Positions 28,796 to 34,947 of a stretch of 37,487 bases of DNA are shown here, piece after piece. Source of the DNA: a virus. The notes under the pieces are model-generated. The model was not told the DNA's origin and did no database searches. It saw only the letters and a program-made list of their open reading frames with translations. The stretch lies in the IMG/VR virus record IMGVR_UViG_3300048672_000271, positions 1 to 37,487 of that record. One strand, written 5' to 3'. The translations under genes were made by a program, and so were the position numbers. The stretch's first letter is position 1, and the number at the start of each line of letters is the position of its first letter.

Positions 28796-29260
28796 CTAGG
28801 CCGAAAGATGCTTGACGGCTGTTATGAAATCTACGCCATCACGTTCCATTAAAATATCTATCGCTGAAAAGTCCTTATCACAAACAAAACAATGCGCCCT
28901 GTTGCGTTTCTTATCCCAAGTTAAAGAGGGCTTTTTGTCAGCATGGCAAAATGCAAGAGCGGTTCCTCTGTTGAACTCAATCAGTTTTTCAACAGGGTAT
29001 TCCCTGGCAGAATCAATGTTAGCATCTGTTATGCCTACCTTTTTCTTCCCAAGTTTTGCGTTCTGTGCGTATATACGAATCTTGCATATTTCAGCCATGA
29101 TGCCTAAGTATGTTGATTCTGGCATCTCGCTTGTTTTGAGGTCAAGGTAATCATCCCATAGGTCTAATTGCCCAAAGAGATATTTCACCCGCATTTCAAA
29201 GGCAATCTTCGGGCTGATATTCATTTCACGGGCCTTCATTTCTATCTGGTATGCTTCCAT
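28796..29260 (-). CDS. CHC2 zinc-finger primase-type protein without catalytic domain (154 aa)
   Basis: The C-terminal third holds the CHC2 zinc site of DnaG-type primases: FCHADKKPSLTWD with Cys105 and His106, then HCFVCDKDFSAID with Cys124 and Cys127. These are followed by the usual DAI-Lx-Gx-xFxxAV helix (FITAVKHLSA). In DnaG this finger reads the template start site. No TOPRIM or polymerase domain follows here. The first 100 residues are helical and unrecognised. The ATG overlaps the helicase stop, so both are made together. Confidence 0.75.
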   Translation of the reverse strand: MEAYQIEMKAREMNISPKIAFEMRVKYLFGQLDLWDDYLDLKTSEMPESTYLGIMAEICKIRIYAQNAKLGKKKVGITDANIDSAREYPVEKLIEFNRGTALAFCHADKKPSLTWDKKRNRAHCFVCDKDFSAIDILMERDGVDFITAVKHLSA

Positions 29261-30129
29261 TAAAACGGTGCCTCTTTTTTATTCTTCTTAGGCGGTATGT
29301 ACTCTTCTGCCCCCAAAAATTTAAGAGAAGTCTTGTCCATTAACATCTTGAATTGATTTCCAGCTACCCCGTTACGGTTTTTAAGTATCTTGAGTATCAC
29401 ATCTTCGTTGTCGTTACGATACAAGCCAAACATGAAATCAGCTCCTGCTTCTATATCTCCCCCGCCTTTGGCCGCGTCCATTTCCAATTCCCTGCCAGTG
29501 CTTTGGGCATATCCCCTGTTTACCTGTGCCAGAACGATAACAGGCCGCATCACGGTTTTAGCCAGTTCCTTTAATCCGAATGATAACTCTGCCATCTTGT
29601 GAAACAGGTCTTTACCTTGCGCCGCCATAAGACCAAGATAATCAATGCCAATGGTTTGTATCTCTCCGTACTCCCTGTCTGCAAGGTCAACGTAAGCGTG
29701 TAAATCTTCCAGCGACCTTCTAGACCTCTCCACAGTCAGGACCTTATCGCACCCTTTGGATTTGGCAAAGTCTATCATCTTTTGTTTGTGGCCTGTTTCG
29801 TTGCTAAAATGATATTCGATTGCCCCACCCATCATTTGATTGCTGATTTGTATAGCTCTCTCAAAAACCTTTTCCCCTGGCATCTCCATGCTAAAAAACA
29901 TCTGAAACATTCCTGATCTAAAAGCGGCGTCTTGAAGAAGGTTTTGAAGTAATGCGGTTTTGAATGTGCCTGAATAGGCAATTATTGTTAAGACCTCGCC
30001 AGGGGCTACGCCACGGATAATGTCGTCAATACCTCCTAGCCCTGTGGTGAATCGTGCTGACTGCATCCTTGCCATGTAGCTTCCATATCGTTTGGCAAGG
30101 TGGTCAAAGGTTAGTATGTCATTCAACAT
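29260..30129 (-). CDS. DnaB-like replicative helicase / RecA-fold ATPase (289 aa)
   Basis: TGLGGIDDIIRGVAPGEVLT leads into a Walker A-like loop AYSGTFKTALL (51-61). FFSMEMPGEKVFERAIQI is the H1a-like segment of DnaB. GIDYLGLM holds the Walker B Asp163, and PVIVLAQVNRG is the H3-like strand with the sensor Gln. Only the C-terminal RecA domain is present, without the primase-binding N-terminal domain. The Walker A loop lacks the usual Gly before Lys57 (Phe instead). It lies between the initiator and the primase-type protein, forming a replication block. Confidence 0.75.
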   Translation of the reverse strand: MLNDILTFDHLAKRYGSYMARMQSARFTTGLGGIDDIIRGVAPGEVLTIIAYSGTFKTALLQNLLQDAAFRSGMFQMFFSMEMPGEKVFERAIQISNQMMGGAIEYHFSNETGHKQKMIDFAKSKGCDKVLTVERSRRSLEDLHAYVDLADREYGEIQTIGIDYLGLMAAQGKDLFHKMAELSFGLKELAKTVMRPVIVLAQVNRGYAQSTGRELEMDAAKGGGDIEAGADFMFGLYRNDNEDVILKILKNRNGVAGNQFKMLMDKTSLKFLGAEEYIPPKKNKKEAPF

Positions 30130-30796
30130 AGTCGCTCCAGTTATTAAAAAACGAACTTCCCTGTTTTATGAACTTCATTTCCTGCCCTTCGGTGCGGTCC
30201 TTGTAATGCTGGATAGCTACAAACAGCTTCCGGGCATCGTCGATAGATTTTACACTTGCTTTATAATGTCTGATTGCCTCTTTCTTTCCCTCACGTCTCG
30301 GATATTCGCTCCAGCACTTTTCGAATATTTCAAGGTTCCCATCAAAAAACTCTATAGCTTTATTCTTTTCATTCTTTAATTCATTCTCTATGGTACTGTT
30401 TGTGGTCCGTTTGTGGCCCGTTTTTCGTTCGTTCTGTGGTTCGTCTGCTTGATACTTGTCGTAATTTATTATTGTAATTAAGCTAGTTACGTTTAAATTC
30501 TGTGGCCCGTTTTGTGGTCCGTTATGTGGTTCTATTTGCTTTTCTTCTTTTAAATCATCAAGGAATCTACGCACTTTACCCCTTGACCATCCCCATCTAT
30601 CGGCGAGCTGTCTTTCCGACCATCCGACCTGACCTCTGAGGACTTCAATTTTAATACCTCTCTTAAAAAGAACACTATCTTTATGGTTAGCCAGCATAAT
30701 TAAATCTATCCAAGCTCGGCCTCTATCGAAAGGGGTATCTTGCCAGAATAGGTTTTCTTTTATGCACCTCCAAAGCCTTATATATCCCCTGTGCAT
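30119..30796 (-). CDS. Replication initiator / helicase-loader-like protein containing the candidate origin (225 aa)
   Basis: The N-terminal half is a winged helix region (VGWSERQLADRWGWSRGKVR, then RFLDDLKEEKQIE). A low-complexity linker (NGPQNGPQN ... EPQNERKTGHKRTTN) follows. The C-terminal 75 residues (FEKCWSEYPRREGKKEAIRH, SSFFNNWSDYVE) match the end of many phage replisome organisers. In lambda the O protein has the same layout and its gene contains the origin. The linker here is encoded by six repeats and an AT-rich gap. It is followed by the helicase gene, overlapping by 11 bases. Confidence 0.75.
   Translation of the reverse strand: MHRGYIRLWRCIKENLFWQDTPFDRGRAWIDLIMLANHKDSVLFKRGIKIEVLRGQVGWSERQLADRWGWSRGKVRRFLDDLKEEKQIEPHNGPQNGPQNLNVTSLITIINYDKYQADEPQNERKTGHKRTTNSTIENELKNEKNKAIEFFDGNLEIFEKCWSEYPRREGKKEAIRHYKASVKSIDDARKLFVAIQHYKDRTEGQEMKFIKQGSSFFNNWSDYVE
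30401..30534. other. Candidate replication origin: iterons and AT-rich spacer inside the initiator gene
   Basis: Plus-strand 10-mers TGTGGTCCGT (30401), TGTGGCCCGT (30412), TGTGGTTCGT (30435), TGTGGCCCGT (30501), TGTGGTCCGT (30513) and TGTGGTTCTA (30525) form two clusters of three around an AT-rich stretch (30449-30500). Spacings are 11, 23, 66, 12 and 12 bases. On the other strand the consensus is ACGRRCCACA. The layout resembles lambda ori inside gene O. Confidence 0.6.
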
Positions 30797-30798
30797 AA

Positions 30799-30978
30799 TC
30801 AGCCTTCCTTGTGGCTGATCTCTGCTAGATACCTTTTAAGCGCATATCGGGCTATCTGTTCCGGCTTGTAGCCTGATTCTATGCACTGTTGCATTAATTC
30901 CTTTGTAATATCGTCATTGATACGGAAAGCGACAACAAACTTCATCGGCGGATTGTGTGATTTGCCCTCACCAAACAT
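30799..30978 (-). CDS. Ribbon-helix-helix-like small regulator (59 aa)
   Basis: MFGEGKSHNPPMKFVVAFRI then NDDITKELMQQCIESGYKPEQ and IARYALKRYLAEI has a basic strand (MKFVVAFRI) and two helices, as in Arc/CopG folds. GGGG lies eight bases upstream of the ATG at 30978. It is the first gene after the second early promoter and its attenuator-like leader. It may bind the palindrome at 31120-31131 (inference). The helical half could also be a protein-binding module. Confidence 0.6.
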   Translation of the reverse strand: MFGEGKSHNPPMKFVVAFRINDDITKELMQQCIESGYKPEQIARYALKRYLAEISHKEG

Positions 30979-30990
30979 ATTTTATCCCCT

Positions 30991-31037
30991 TAAAAACAGA
31001 AATCTCGCTCAAGAGTTGGTGGACTCCTGGCGAGATT
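30991..31037 (-). terminator. Leader terminator upstream of the replication genes
   Basis: The minus strand has AATCTCGC-CAGGAGT, loop CCACCA, ACTCTTG-A-GCGAGATT: 15 pairs with one bulged A and one G-T. It is followed by TCTGTTTTT. It lies about 12 bases upstream of the start at 30978 and about 45 bases after the predicted transcription start, so it should stop most transcripts unless countered. Confidence 0.75.
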
Positions 31038-31059
31038 AGATATACGTTAGCCAGCCACC
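31018..31059 (-). promoter_or_regulatory. Possible antiterminator overlapping the leader terminator
   Basis: On the minus strand GGTGGCTGGC (31059-31050) can pair with GCCAG and CCACC in the 5' arm and loop of the terminator (31031-31018), with GAGT bulged out. The pairing gives ten Watson-Crick pairs and excludes the terminator stem. The GGTGGCTGGC segment is nearly identical to one in the HNH leader at 1951-1963. Confidence 0.5.
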
Positions 31060-31085
31060 ACTAGCAAATATGAAATTGTATGATC

Positions 31086-31114
31086 TGTATACCAAAAATC
31101 AGCGGGTAATGCAA
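31086..31114 (-). promoter_or_regulatory. Second early promoter (replication operon)
   Basis: The minus strand reads TTGCAT (31114-31109), 17 bases, TATACA (31091-31086). The transcript would start near 31079 and carry a leader of about 100 bases. Confidence 0.7.
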
Positions 31115-31119
31115 GTGAA

Positions 31120-31131
31120 TCTTAGCTAAGA
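31120..31131. promoter_or_regulatory. Perfect 12-base palindrome (candidate operator)
   Basis: TCTTAGCTAAGA is fully self-complementary and lies five bases upstream of the -35 box. Its CTTAG/CTAAG half-sites match the inverted repeat upstream of the first early promoter (979-1003). The stop codon of the MazG-like gene is next to it. Confidence 0.55.
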
Positions 31132-31132
31132 C

Positions 31133-31417
31133 TTATTTTTGTGCTTGTTCAAGATATTTGCGCCTGGTGAGTTCCAATTTCATGTACCCTGCATCCAAAA
31201 CATCAACCACTCCGTATCGCTTGAGCAGTTTAATTGAAACGTTCATTACATCGATACACTCGCCTATGCGGTCGGCTGTATCAGATTCCTGCAAGATAGC
31301 CCATTGAAGCTCTTGCATTTCCTCCATCAGTTTATCTTCTACTTCTTCAACCGTTGCTGTAGGGCAGAACTGCTTATCAAAATGGCTGTAGTGTAACAAA
31401 TATTCGTGCATGTCCAT
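31133..31417 (-). CDS. MazG-like nucleotide pyrophosphohydrolase (94 aa)
   Basis: AGGAGG lies seven bases upstream of the ATG at 31417 (MDMHEYLLHYSHFDKQFCPT). The helices KLMEEMQELQWAI and RIGECIDVMNVSIKLLKRYG carry the EExxE and ExxD acidic pairs that bind magnesium in all-alpha NTP pyrophosphatases. Phage members hydrolyse NTPs or ppGpp to alter host metabolism. The protein is a little short, and the second metal-binding helix is less conserved. Last gene of the first early transcript. Confidence 0.65.
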   Translation of the reverse strand: MDMHEYLLHYSHFDKQFCPTATVEEVEDKLMEEMQELQWAILQESDTADRIGECIDVMNVSIKLLKRYGVVDVLDAGYMKLELTRRKYLEQAQK

Positions 31418-31953
31418 CAGTGAACCTCCTTTAGTTTGGAACGGTAATGGTCGCGGATGGTGATTAATTCTTCGATTGTGTATTTCTTCGGCTCGTGCGG
31501 CCCTTCCAGCCATTCAACGCGGTCAAGGCCGATCTTCTTAATCAGCGAAATGCGGTAGAGCGCGATATTGCCTGACAAGTGGTTATTACAAGCTGAACAT
31601 TGTTTATGGTTATTGTCCTCTTCAAACCTGAGTTCTGGCCGCGCTCCGGTGGATAGGTAGTGACCGGCATGGTACTGTCCGGTGTGATGCCTACCGCAAG
31701 AGATACACGGCAGGGCTTCATCACGTTTGCGGATATAAGCGTTAAATGCTACCTGTGCCAGCTTTAACCAATCGCGCCGTGATCTTGCCTTGACCTTTGC
31801 CGCTAAATGCTCTCTACGGGCACGTTTAGCCTTGTCTCGCTGCATTAATTCGATAGCACAAGCAGGGTTTGAGCAAGTCTTTTGAGTGACAGACCACTTC
31901 TTGTATTCGCCTTCGCAACCTTCACTCTTTATCCGGCACTTGGTGAGTCTCAT
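31417..31953 (-). CDS. ninG: NinG/Rap-like recombination endonuclease (178 aa)
   Basis: The N-terminal zinc region (MRLTKCRIKSEGCEGEYKKW, CSNPACAIE) and the C-terminal CISCGRHHTGQYHAGHYLST, with LRFEEDNNHKQCSACNNHLS, match NinG (Rap) proteins. In lambda Rap is a Holliday-junction and D-loop endonuclease used in phage recombination. The ATG overlaps the methylase stop. NinB and an annealing protein lie upstream, as expected for this module. The length is in the family range (about 200 residues). Confidence 0.85.
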   Translation of the reverse strand: MRLTKCRIKSEGCEGEYKKWSVTQKTCSNPACAIELMQRDKAKRARREHLAAKVKARSRRDWLKLAQVAFNAYIRKRDEALPCISCGRHHTGQYHAGHYLSTGARPELRFEEDNNHKQCSACNNHLSGNIALYRISLIKKIGLDRVEWLEGPHEPKKYTIEELITIRDHYRSKLKEVH

Positions 31954-32591
31954 AGGGATAGCTTTAACTGCTGTTGGCTGCGTTCGATACGTTCAACCGC
32001 CGCCGTGAAATACTCTGAATCTATTTCGTATGCCGTGATACTAAAACCCATATCTAAACAGGCTATTGATAGACTGCCGCTGCCGTGGTGAGTATCTAGG
32101 ATGGTGTCACCGGGTTTGGCAAACATTTGCAATACTTTTTTATAGAGCATTACCGGCTTTTGGCAAACATGCGCCCGATCTTCGGTAGACTGGCTAGAAT
32201 GGTTTATCACTTTGGCATTGCGATCGAATGAGGTTAGCGCCAGTTCGCAATCTGCCATTGTGTGCATACCTGACATATTAGGTTTGACCCATGATATGAA
32301 ACAACGGGCAGGCTTTATGAACTCAGTGAAGAAGTTTCCGCCCCATATTATTTGATTGACGCTCACCCTTCTTAGTTCGTCAAAATATTCTTTGTCGGGC
32401 GCAACATCCCACGCCGCACCCTTCTTTTGGTATTTTACTGACCATGTACCGCCAGCGACAAGGGCCTCGCCTATCCCATACGGCGGATCAACAATCGCAA
32501 GGGAAAAGGCATTATCCGGCATGTCCCGCATAGCCTCAAGGCAACAGCCCAGATACAGAGTCGCCCCGCCTATTATCACCGGGGAGGTCAT
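31950..32591 (-). CDS. DNA N6-adenine or N4-cytosine methyltransferase (213 aa)
   Basis: AGGGGCAA precedes the ATG at 32591 (MTSPVIIGGATLYLGCCLEA). Motif IV is DPPYGIG (35-41) and the cofactor motif DTHHGSGSLSIAC (166-178) follows it, so this is the beta-class order. DPPY fits adenine methylases but also some N4-cytosine enzymes. It probably masks phage DNA from host restriction or tags it for packaging. The alternative upstream start lies in a region used by a 40-codon gene in another frame. Confidence 0.85.
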   Translation of the reverse strand: MTSPVIIGGATLYLGCCLEAMRDMPDNAFSLAIVDPPYGIGEALVAGGTWSVKYQKKGAAWDVAPDKEYFDELRRVSVNQIIWGGNFFTEFIKPARCFISWVKPNMSGMHTMADCELALTSFDRNAKVINHSSQSTEDRAHVCQKPVMLYKKVLQMFAKPGDTILDTHHGSGSLSIACLDMGFSITAYEIDSEYFTAAVERIERSQQQLKLSL

Positions 32592-32710
32592 TTGCCCCTC
32601 TTCTTCTGCGCTCTGCGCTGGTGCCTGTTGGTGGGAGTGGTAATTTCTTCCTCTCCGTCCATCTGCTTTGCTATCATGCTGGTTAGTGTCTTGATGCGTA
32701 GGGGGTTCAT
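32588..32710 (-). CDS. 40-aa basic protein between regulator and methylase
   Basis: The frame starts at 32710 (MNPLRIKTLTSMIAKQMDGE) and ends NRHQRRAQKKRGK, a strongly basic tail. Its start overlaps the previous stop (ATGA) and its stop overlaps the methylase start (ATGA). This coupling supports a real gene. Function is unknown; the tail could bind nucleic acid. Confidence 0.5.
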   Translation of the reverse strand: MNPLRIKTLTSMIAKQMDGEEEITTPTNRHQRRAQKKRGK

Positions 32711-33102
32711 GCTGTGGCCCTTTTCCTTCCTCTTTTGCCCAATAACATACCATCCATTATCCGGCCAAAGTGTTTTTGAAGTGTTGTATGGTTCATGCTG
32801 AATTCCAGCCGGTCAACAATGGCTCTGAAAGAAACACCCTTTACCCTCAGTTGCTTAATCGTTTCAAGGTTGGCAGAAACAATCCCATGTGCGTCAATTT
32901 GCTCGATGCACCTCTTGGGTTTGACAATCTTCGGTTTCGGCATAGGCTCGACTTCGTAATCCTCCCATGTGCCACAAAGAATACATTTGTAGCCCACTAT
33001 CCTGCCGCTGTCGGCTTCTTCGTCACTATGGAAAGAACTAGCCCATCCAATGTCGTCAGCGAGGTACATCAAGCCGGTGGAGCATTTAGTGCATGGTTTC
33101 AT
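32707..33102 (-). CDS. Zinc-ribbon plus helix-turn-helix protein (131 aa), possible regulator
   Basis: The ATG at 33102 (MKPCTKCSTGLMYLADDIGW) and KCILCGTWEDYE give a C-x2-C ... C-x2-C ribbon over residues 4-45. Residues about 78-115 (LETIKQLRVKGVSFRAIVDR) look like a helix-turn-helix. The C-terminus is basic (GKRGRKRATA). This layout fits a DNA-binding regulator, perhaps of late genes, but no relative is recognised. It lies between the 58-residue gene and the methylase unit. Confidence 0.6.
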   Translation of the reverse strand: MKPCTKCSTGLMYLADDIGWASSFHSDEEADSGRIVGYKCILCGTWEDYEVEPMPKPKIVKPKRCIEQIDAHGIVSANLETIKQLRVKGVSFRAIVDRLEFSMNHTTLQKHFGRIMDGMLLGKRGRKRATA

Positions 33103-33106
33103 TATG

Positions 33107-33283
33107 TTAATCCTCCGGGTGTGGTAGTCGTGCAAATTTAAATTCTGACACACAATAGGTTTCAACTTTACCTGAACTGATAAGTTTTTTCAGTTCGTTA
33201 TCATCTACAAAACCGTCAGAATACCGTCCATCTACAACTCTTATATCTTCATGCTTGAGTATTTCTAGGATTTCAGATTCCAT
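33107..33283 (-). CDS. 58-aa acidic protein next to ninB
   Basis: GGAGGGATT precedes the ATG at 33283 (MESEILEILKHEDIRVVDGR). An acidic helix leads into strands (DDNELKKLISSGKVETYCVS). It overlaps the ninB stop by 11 bases. No family recognised. Confidence 0.6.
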   Translation of the reverse strand: MESEILEILKHEDIRVVDGRYSDGFVDDNELKKLISSGKVETYCVSEFKFARLPHPED

Positions 33284-33665
33284 AATCCCTCCATTTCACG
33301 CCGTGCTGAGTACCAAAGGCGGTTATTAGTTCTATCATCTCGGAAAAGTCGGCTACACTCATTCTTGATGTTGATTGCGCCATGACAACAAACCCTGTGT
33401 CAAGCCCTGGTACGACTTTTTGTTGATGTAGAGACGCAGAAAATACACATTTCCATTCATCCTTTGATAGCTTTTGGCCGTACCACTCCACCTGAGACGC
33501 CACATCGGTCAACATTGCCCATAACTTCGCGTTCTGGTCGAGGTTGCGGCGTTTTTTGTGCTGTTTAATCTCCACCTCCATCACAGGTTCAAGCGGCAAG
33601 CCCTTGATGGTCTGGATAGCGTGGCTTCGCTGGAGTTCTCCGGTTAGGATGATTTTCTGTTTCAA
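33273..33665 (-). CDS. ninB: NinB-like recombination mediator (130 aa)
   Basis: RRNLDQNAKLWAMLTDVASQ, then VEWYGQKLSKDEWKCVFSAS and FVVMAQSTSRMSVADFSEMI, match the NinB family (lambda Orf), a small DNA-binding protein that helps load recombinases in place of RecFOR. The start is a TTG at 33665 with GGAG about seven bases upstream, overlapping the previous stop. The next ATG is far inside the protein. Confidence 0.85.
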   Translation of the reverse strand: MKQKIILTGELQRSHAIQTIKGLPLEPVMEVEIKQHKKRRNLDQNAKLWAMLTDVASQVEWYGQKLSKDEWKCVFSASLHQQKVVPGLDTGFVVMAQSTSRMSVADFSEMIELITAFGTQHGVKWRDYGI

Positions 33666-34360
33666 AACCTGACTCCAGTTGTCTTTTGGATACTCAGGCC
33701 GGGGAAACTGTCAAAGCCATTCGCATTCACCCATGATTTAAGCGCCGCCGTTTTTGCGTCCAACATTGTCGGGAACATATTGCGCTTGACCAACTCCGTG
33801 ATAAACGCCTTCATGTCAGTTATGCCGACAATCGTTTCTTTGGCCTGGGTGATGTTGCCCCCATTAACAGCAACAGTTTTTGCAACAGTCGGTGCAACAG
33901 TCACCGGGGCAGAATAGACCATTTCAGCCTGTTCAAGTTTTTCCTCGGCCTTTTCCATCTTTCCGGCGGCTTCGGCCTTGATAGCGGCTGCAAGGAGCTT
34001 CTCGCGTTCTTTTCTGGCCTCTTCGTCGGCTATGGCTTGGAGTCTGGCCTGTTCGATACGTTCAAGGCGTTTCTGTTCTTCGTTAAAGGCGTTCATGGTA
34101 TTGCGGAGAATGCTGATTGCTTCGTCAACCGGCTTGAGTTCTTCGGCCTCTTTGGTCGTGATTGCCTTGTGAGCTTTGTGGGCGGCTTCCTTCAAGGGCT
34201 GGAAGTAATCAACAATCTTCGCGCGGAGTTCCTTGATGGATTTTCCAAGCTCCCCAGCGGCAGAGTATCCGGTTACGTCCTTGACGACCATCGCCGTTGC
34301 CTGGTCTTTCAAAGTGAGTGCCGTTGTTTCCAGTTCCTTCTCGATTACTTGGTTTTCCAT
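33662..34360 (-). CDS. Coiled-coil protein of the recombination module (232 aa)
   Basis: GAGGAGG precedes the ATG at 34360 (MENQVIEKELETTALTLKDQ). Residues about 35-150 are a continuous coiled coil (AHKAITTKEAEELKPVDEAI ... EEARKEREKLLAAAIKAEAA). A short Val-rich linker and a C-terminal domain (ITDMKAFITELVKRNMFPTM, then WVNANGFDSFPGLSIQKT) follow. The layout is found in phages next to annealing proteins, and a nuclease-inhibitor or DNA-end-binding role is possible. The function is not established. Confidence 0.6.
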   Translation of the reverse strand: MENQVIEKELETTALTLKDQATAMVVKDVTGYSAAGELGKSIKELRAKIVDYFQPLKEAAHKAHKAITTKEAEELKPVDEAISILRNTMNAFNEEQKRLERIEQARLQAIADEEARKEREKLLAAAIKAEAAGKMEKAEEKLEQAEMVYSAPVTVAPTVAKTVAVNGGNITQAKETIVGITDMKAFITELVKRNMFPTMLDAKTAALKSWVNANGFDSFPGLSIQKTTGVRF

Positions 34361-34947
34361 CGTGAAACCTCCTCGTTCATTTTGTGAAGATCCAGTAAAT
34401 AACGGAACCGTTGCCAACTTTCCGTTTGCAGTTTTTTGGTACGGTTGACACAAGTAAAGACGTAGCTTGCATCCTGTTTCAGTTCTAGCACGAACCTCTC
34501 ACGGCCACCGCTTCCGGTCATGTTGTCATACGCCGCAAGCTGGATAGGGTCAGTCAACATATTTACCGGGCGACTTTTGAGGTCAATCAGGAAGTTTTTA
34601 GTCTCGACGTCCGGCGTTCCGGCGTATTTCAATTTTTCATGGTAGCCAGGAACCTCTATGTTCGCGCTGGTCGTAATCTCGTATTCATAGAAATCTGACT
34701 GCCATGCCTTGAAAGCCAGTAACGGATTGTAGAGGTTTTCATCAAGCCCATCCTCATCAAGATCGTCGGCAAGGTATAACTCGATTGTCTTATGTACCGC
34801 CGTACCGAAAGCCCCGGCCCTTGCCAGTACGTCCCTGTTGACGGTTGAGAAGTCATACAGCGGTTTCATTATCTGAGTGACAGACGGCAACACAACGCCG
34901 TCAAGCGTGTATTTATGCAACTCCTCGTTAAAGACAAAGTTACTCAT
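34345..34947 (-). CDS. PD-(D/E)XK-type exonuclease/nuclease (200 aa)
   Basis: GAGGGCAAAGAGT precedes the ATG at 34947 (MSNFVFNEELHKYTLDGVVL). FGTAVHKTIELYL holds a His (52), as in RecB/Cas4/YqaJ-like folds. YAGTPDV provides Asp113, FLIDLKSR the D-x-K pair (Asp122, Lys124), and QLAAY the Q-x3-Y motif. It is the partner expected for an annealing protein: a 5'-3' exonuclease that exposes single strands. It overlaps the annealing-protein gene by eight bases. Confidence 0.75.
   Translation of the reverse strand: MSNFVFNEELHKYTLDGVVLPSVTQIMKPLYDFSTVNRDVLARAGAFGTAVHKTIELYLADDLDEDGLDENLYNPLLAFKAWQSDFYEYEITTSANIEVPGYHEKLKYAGTPDVETKNFLIDLKSRPVNMLTDPIQLAAYDNMTGSGGRERFVLELKQDASYVFTCVNRTKKLQTESWQRFRYLLDLHKMNEEVSRWKTK

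Noticed and set aside
32592-32753. N-terminal extension of the DNA methylase by 54 residues
   Set aside because: The extra segment is low-complexity and overlaps a coupled 40-codon gene and the end of the regulator; the ATG at 32591 has the ribosome site and starts where the family homology begins.
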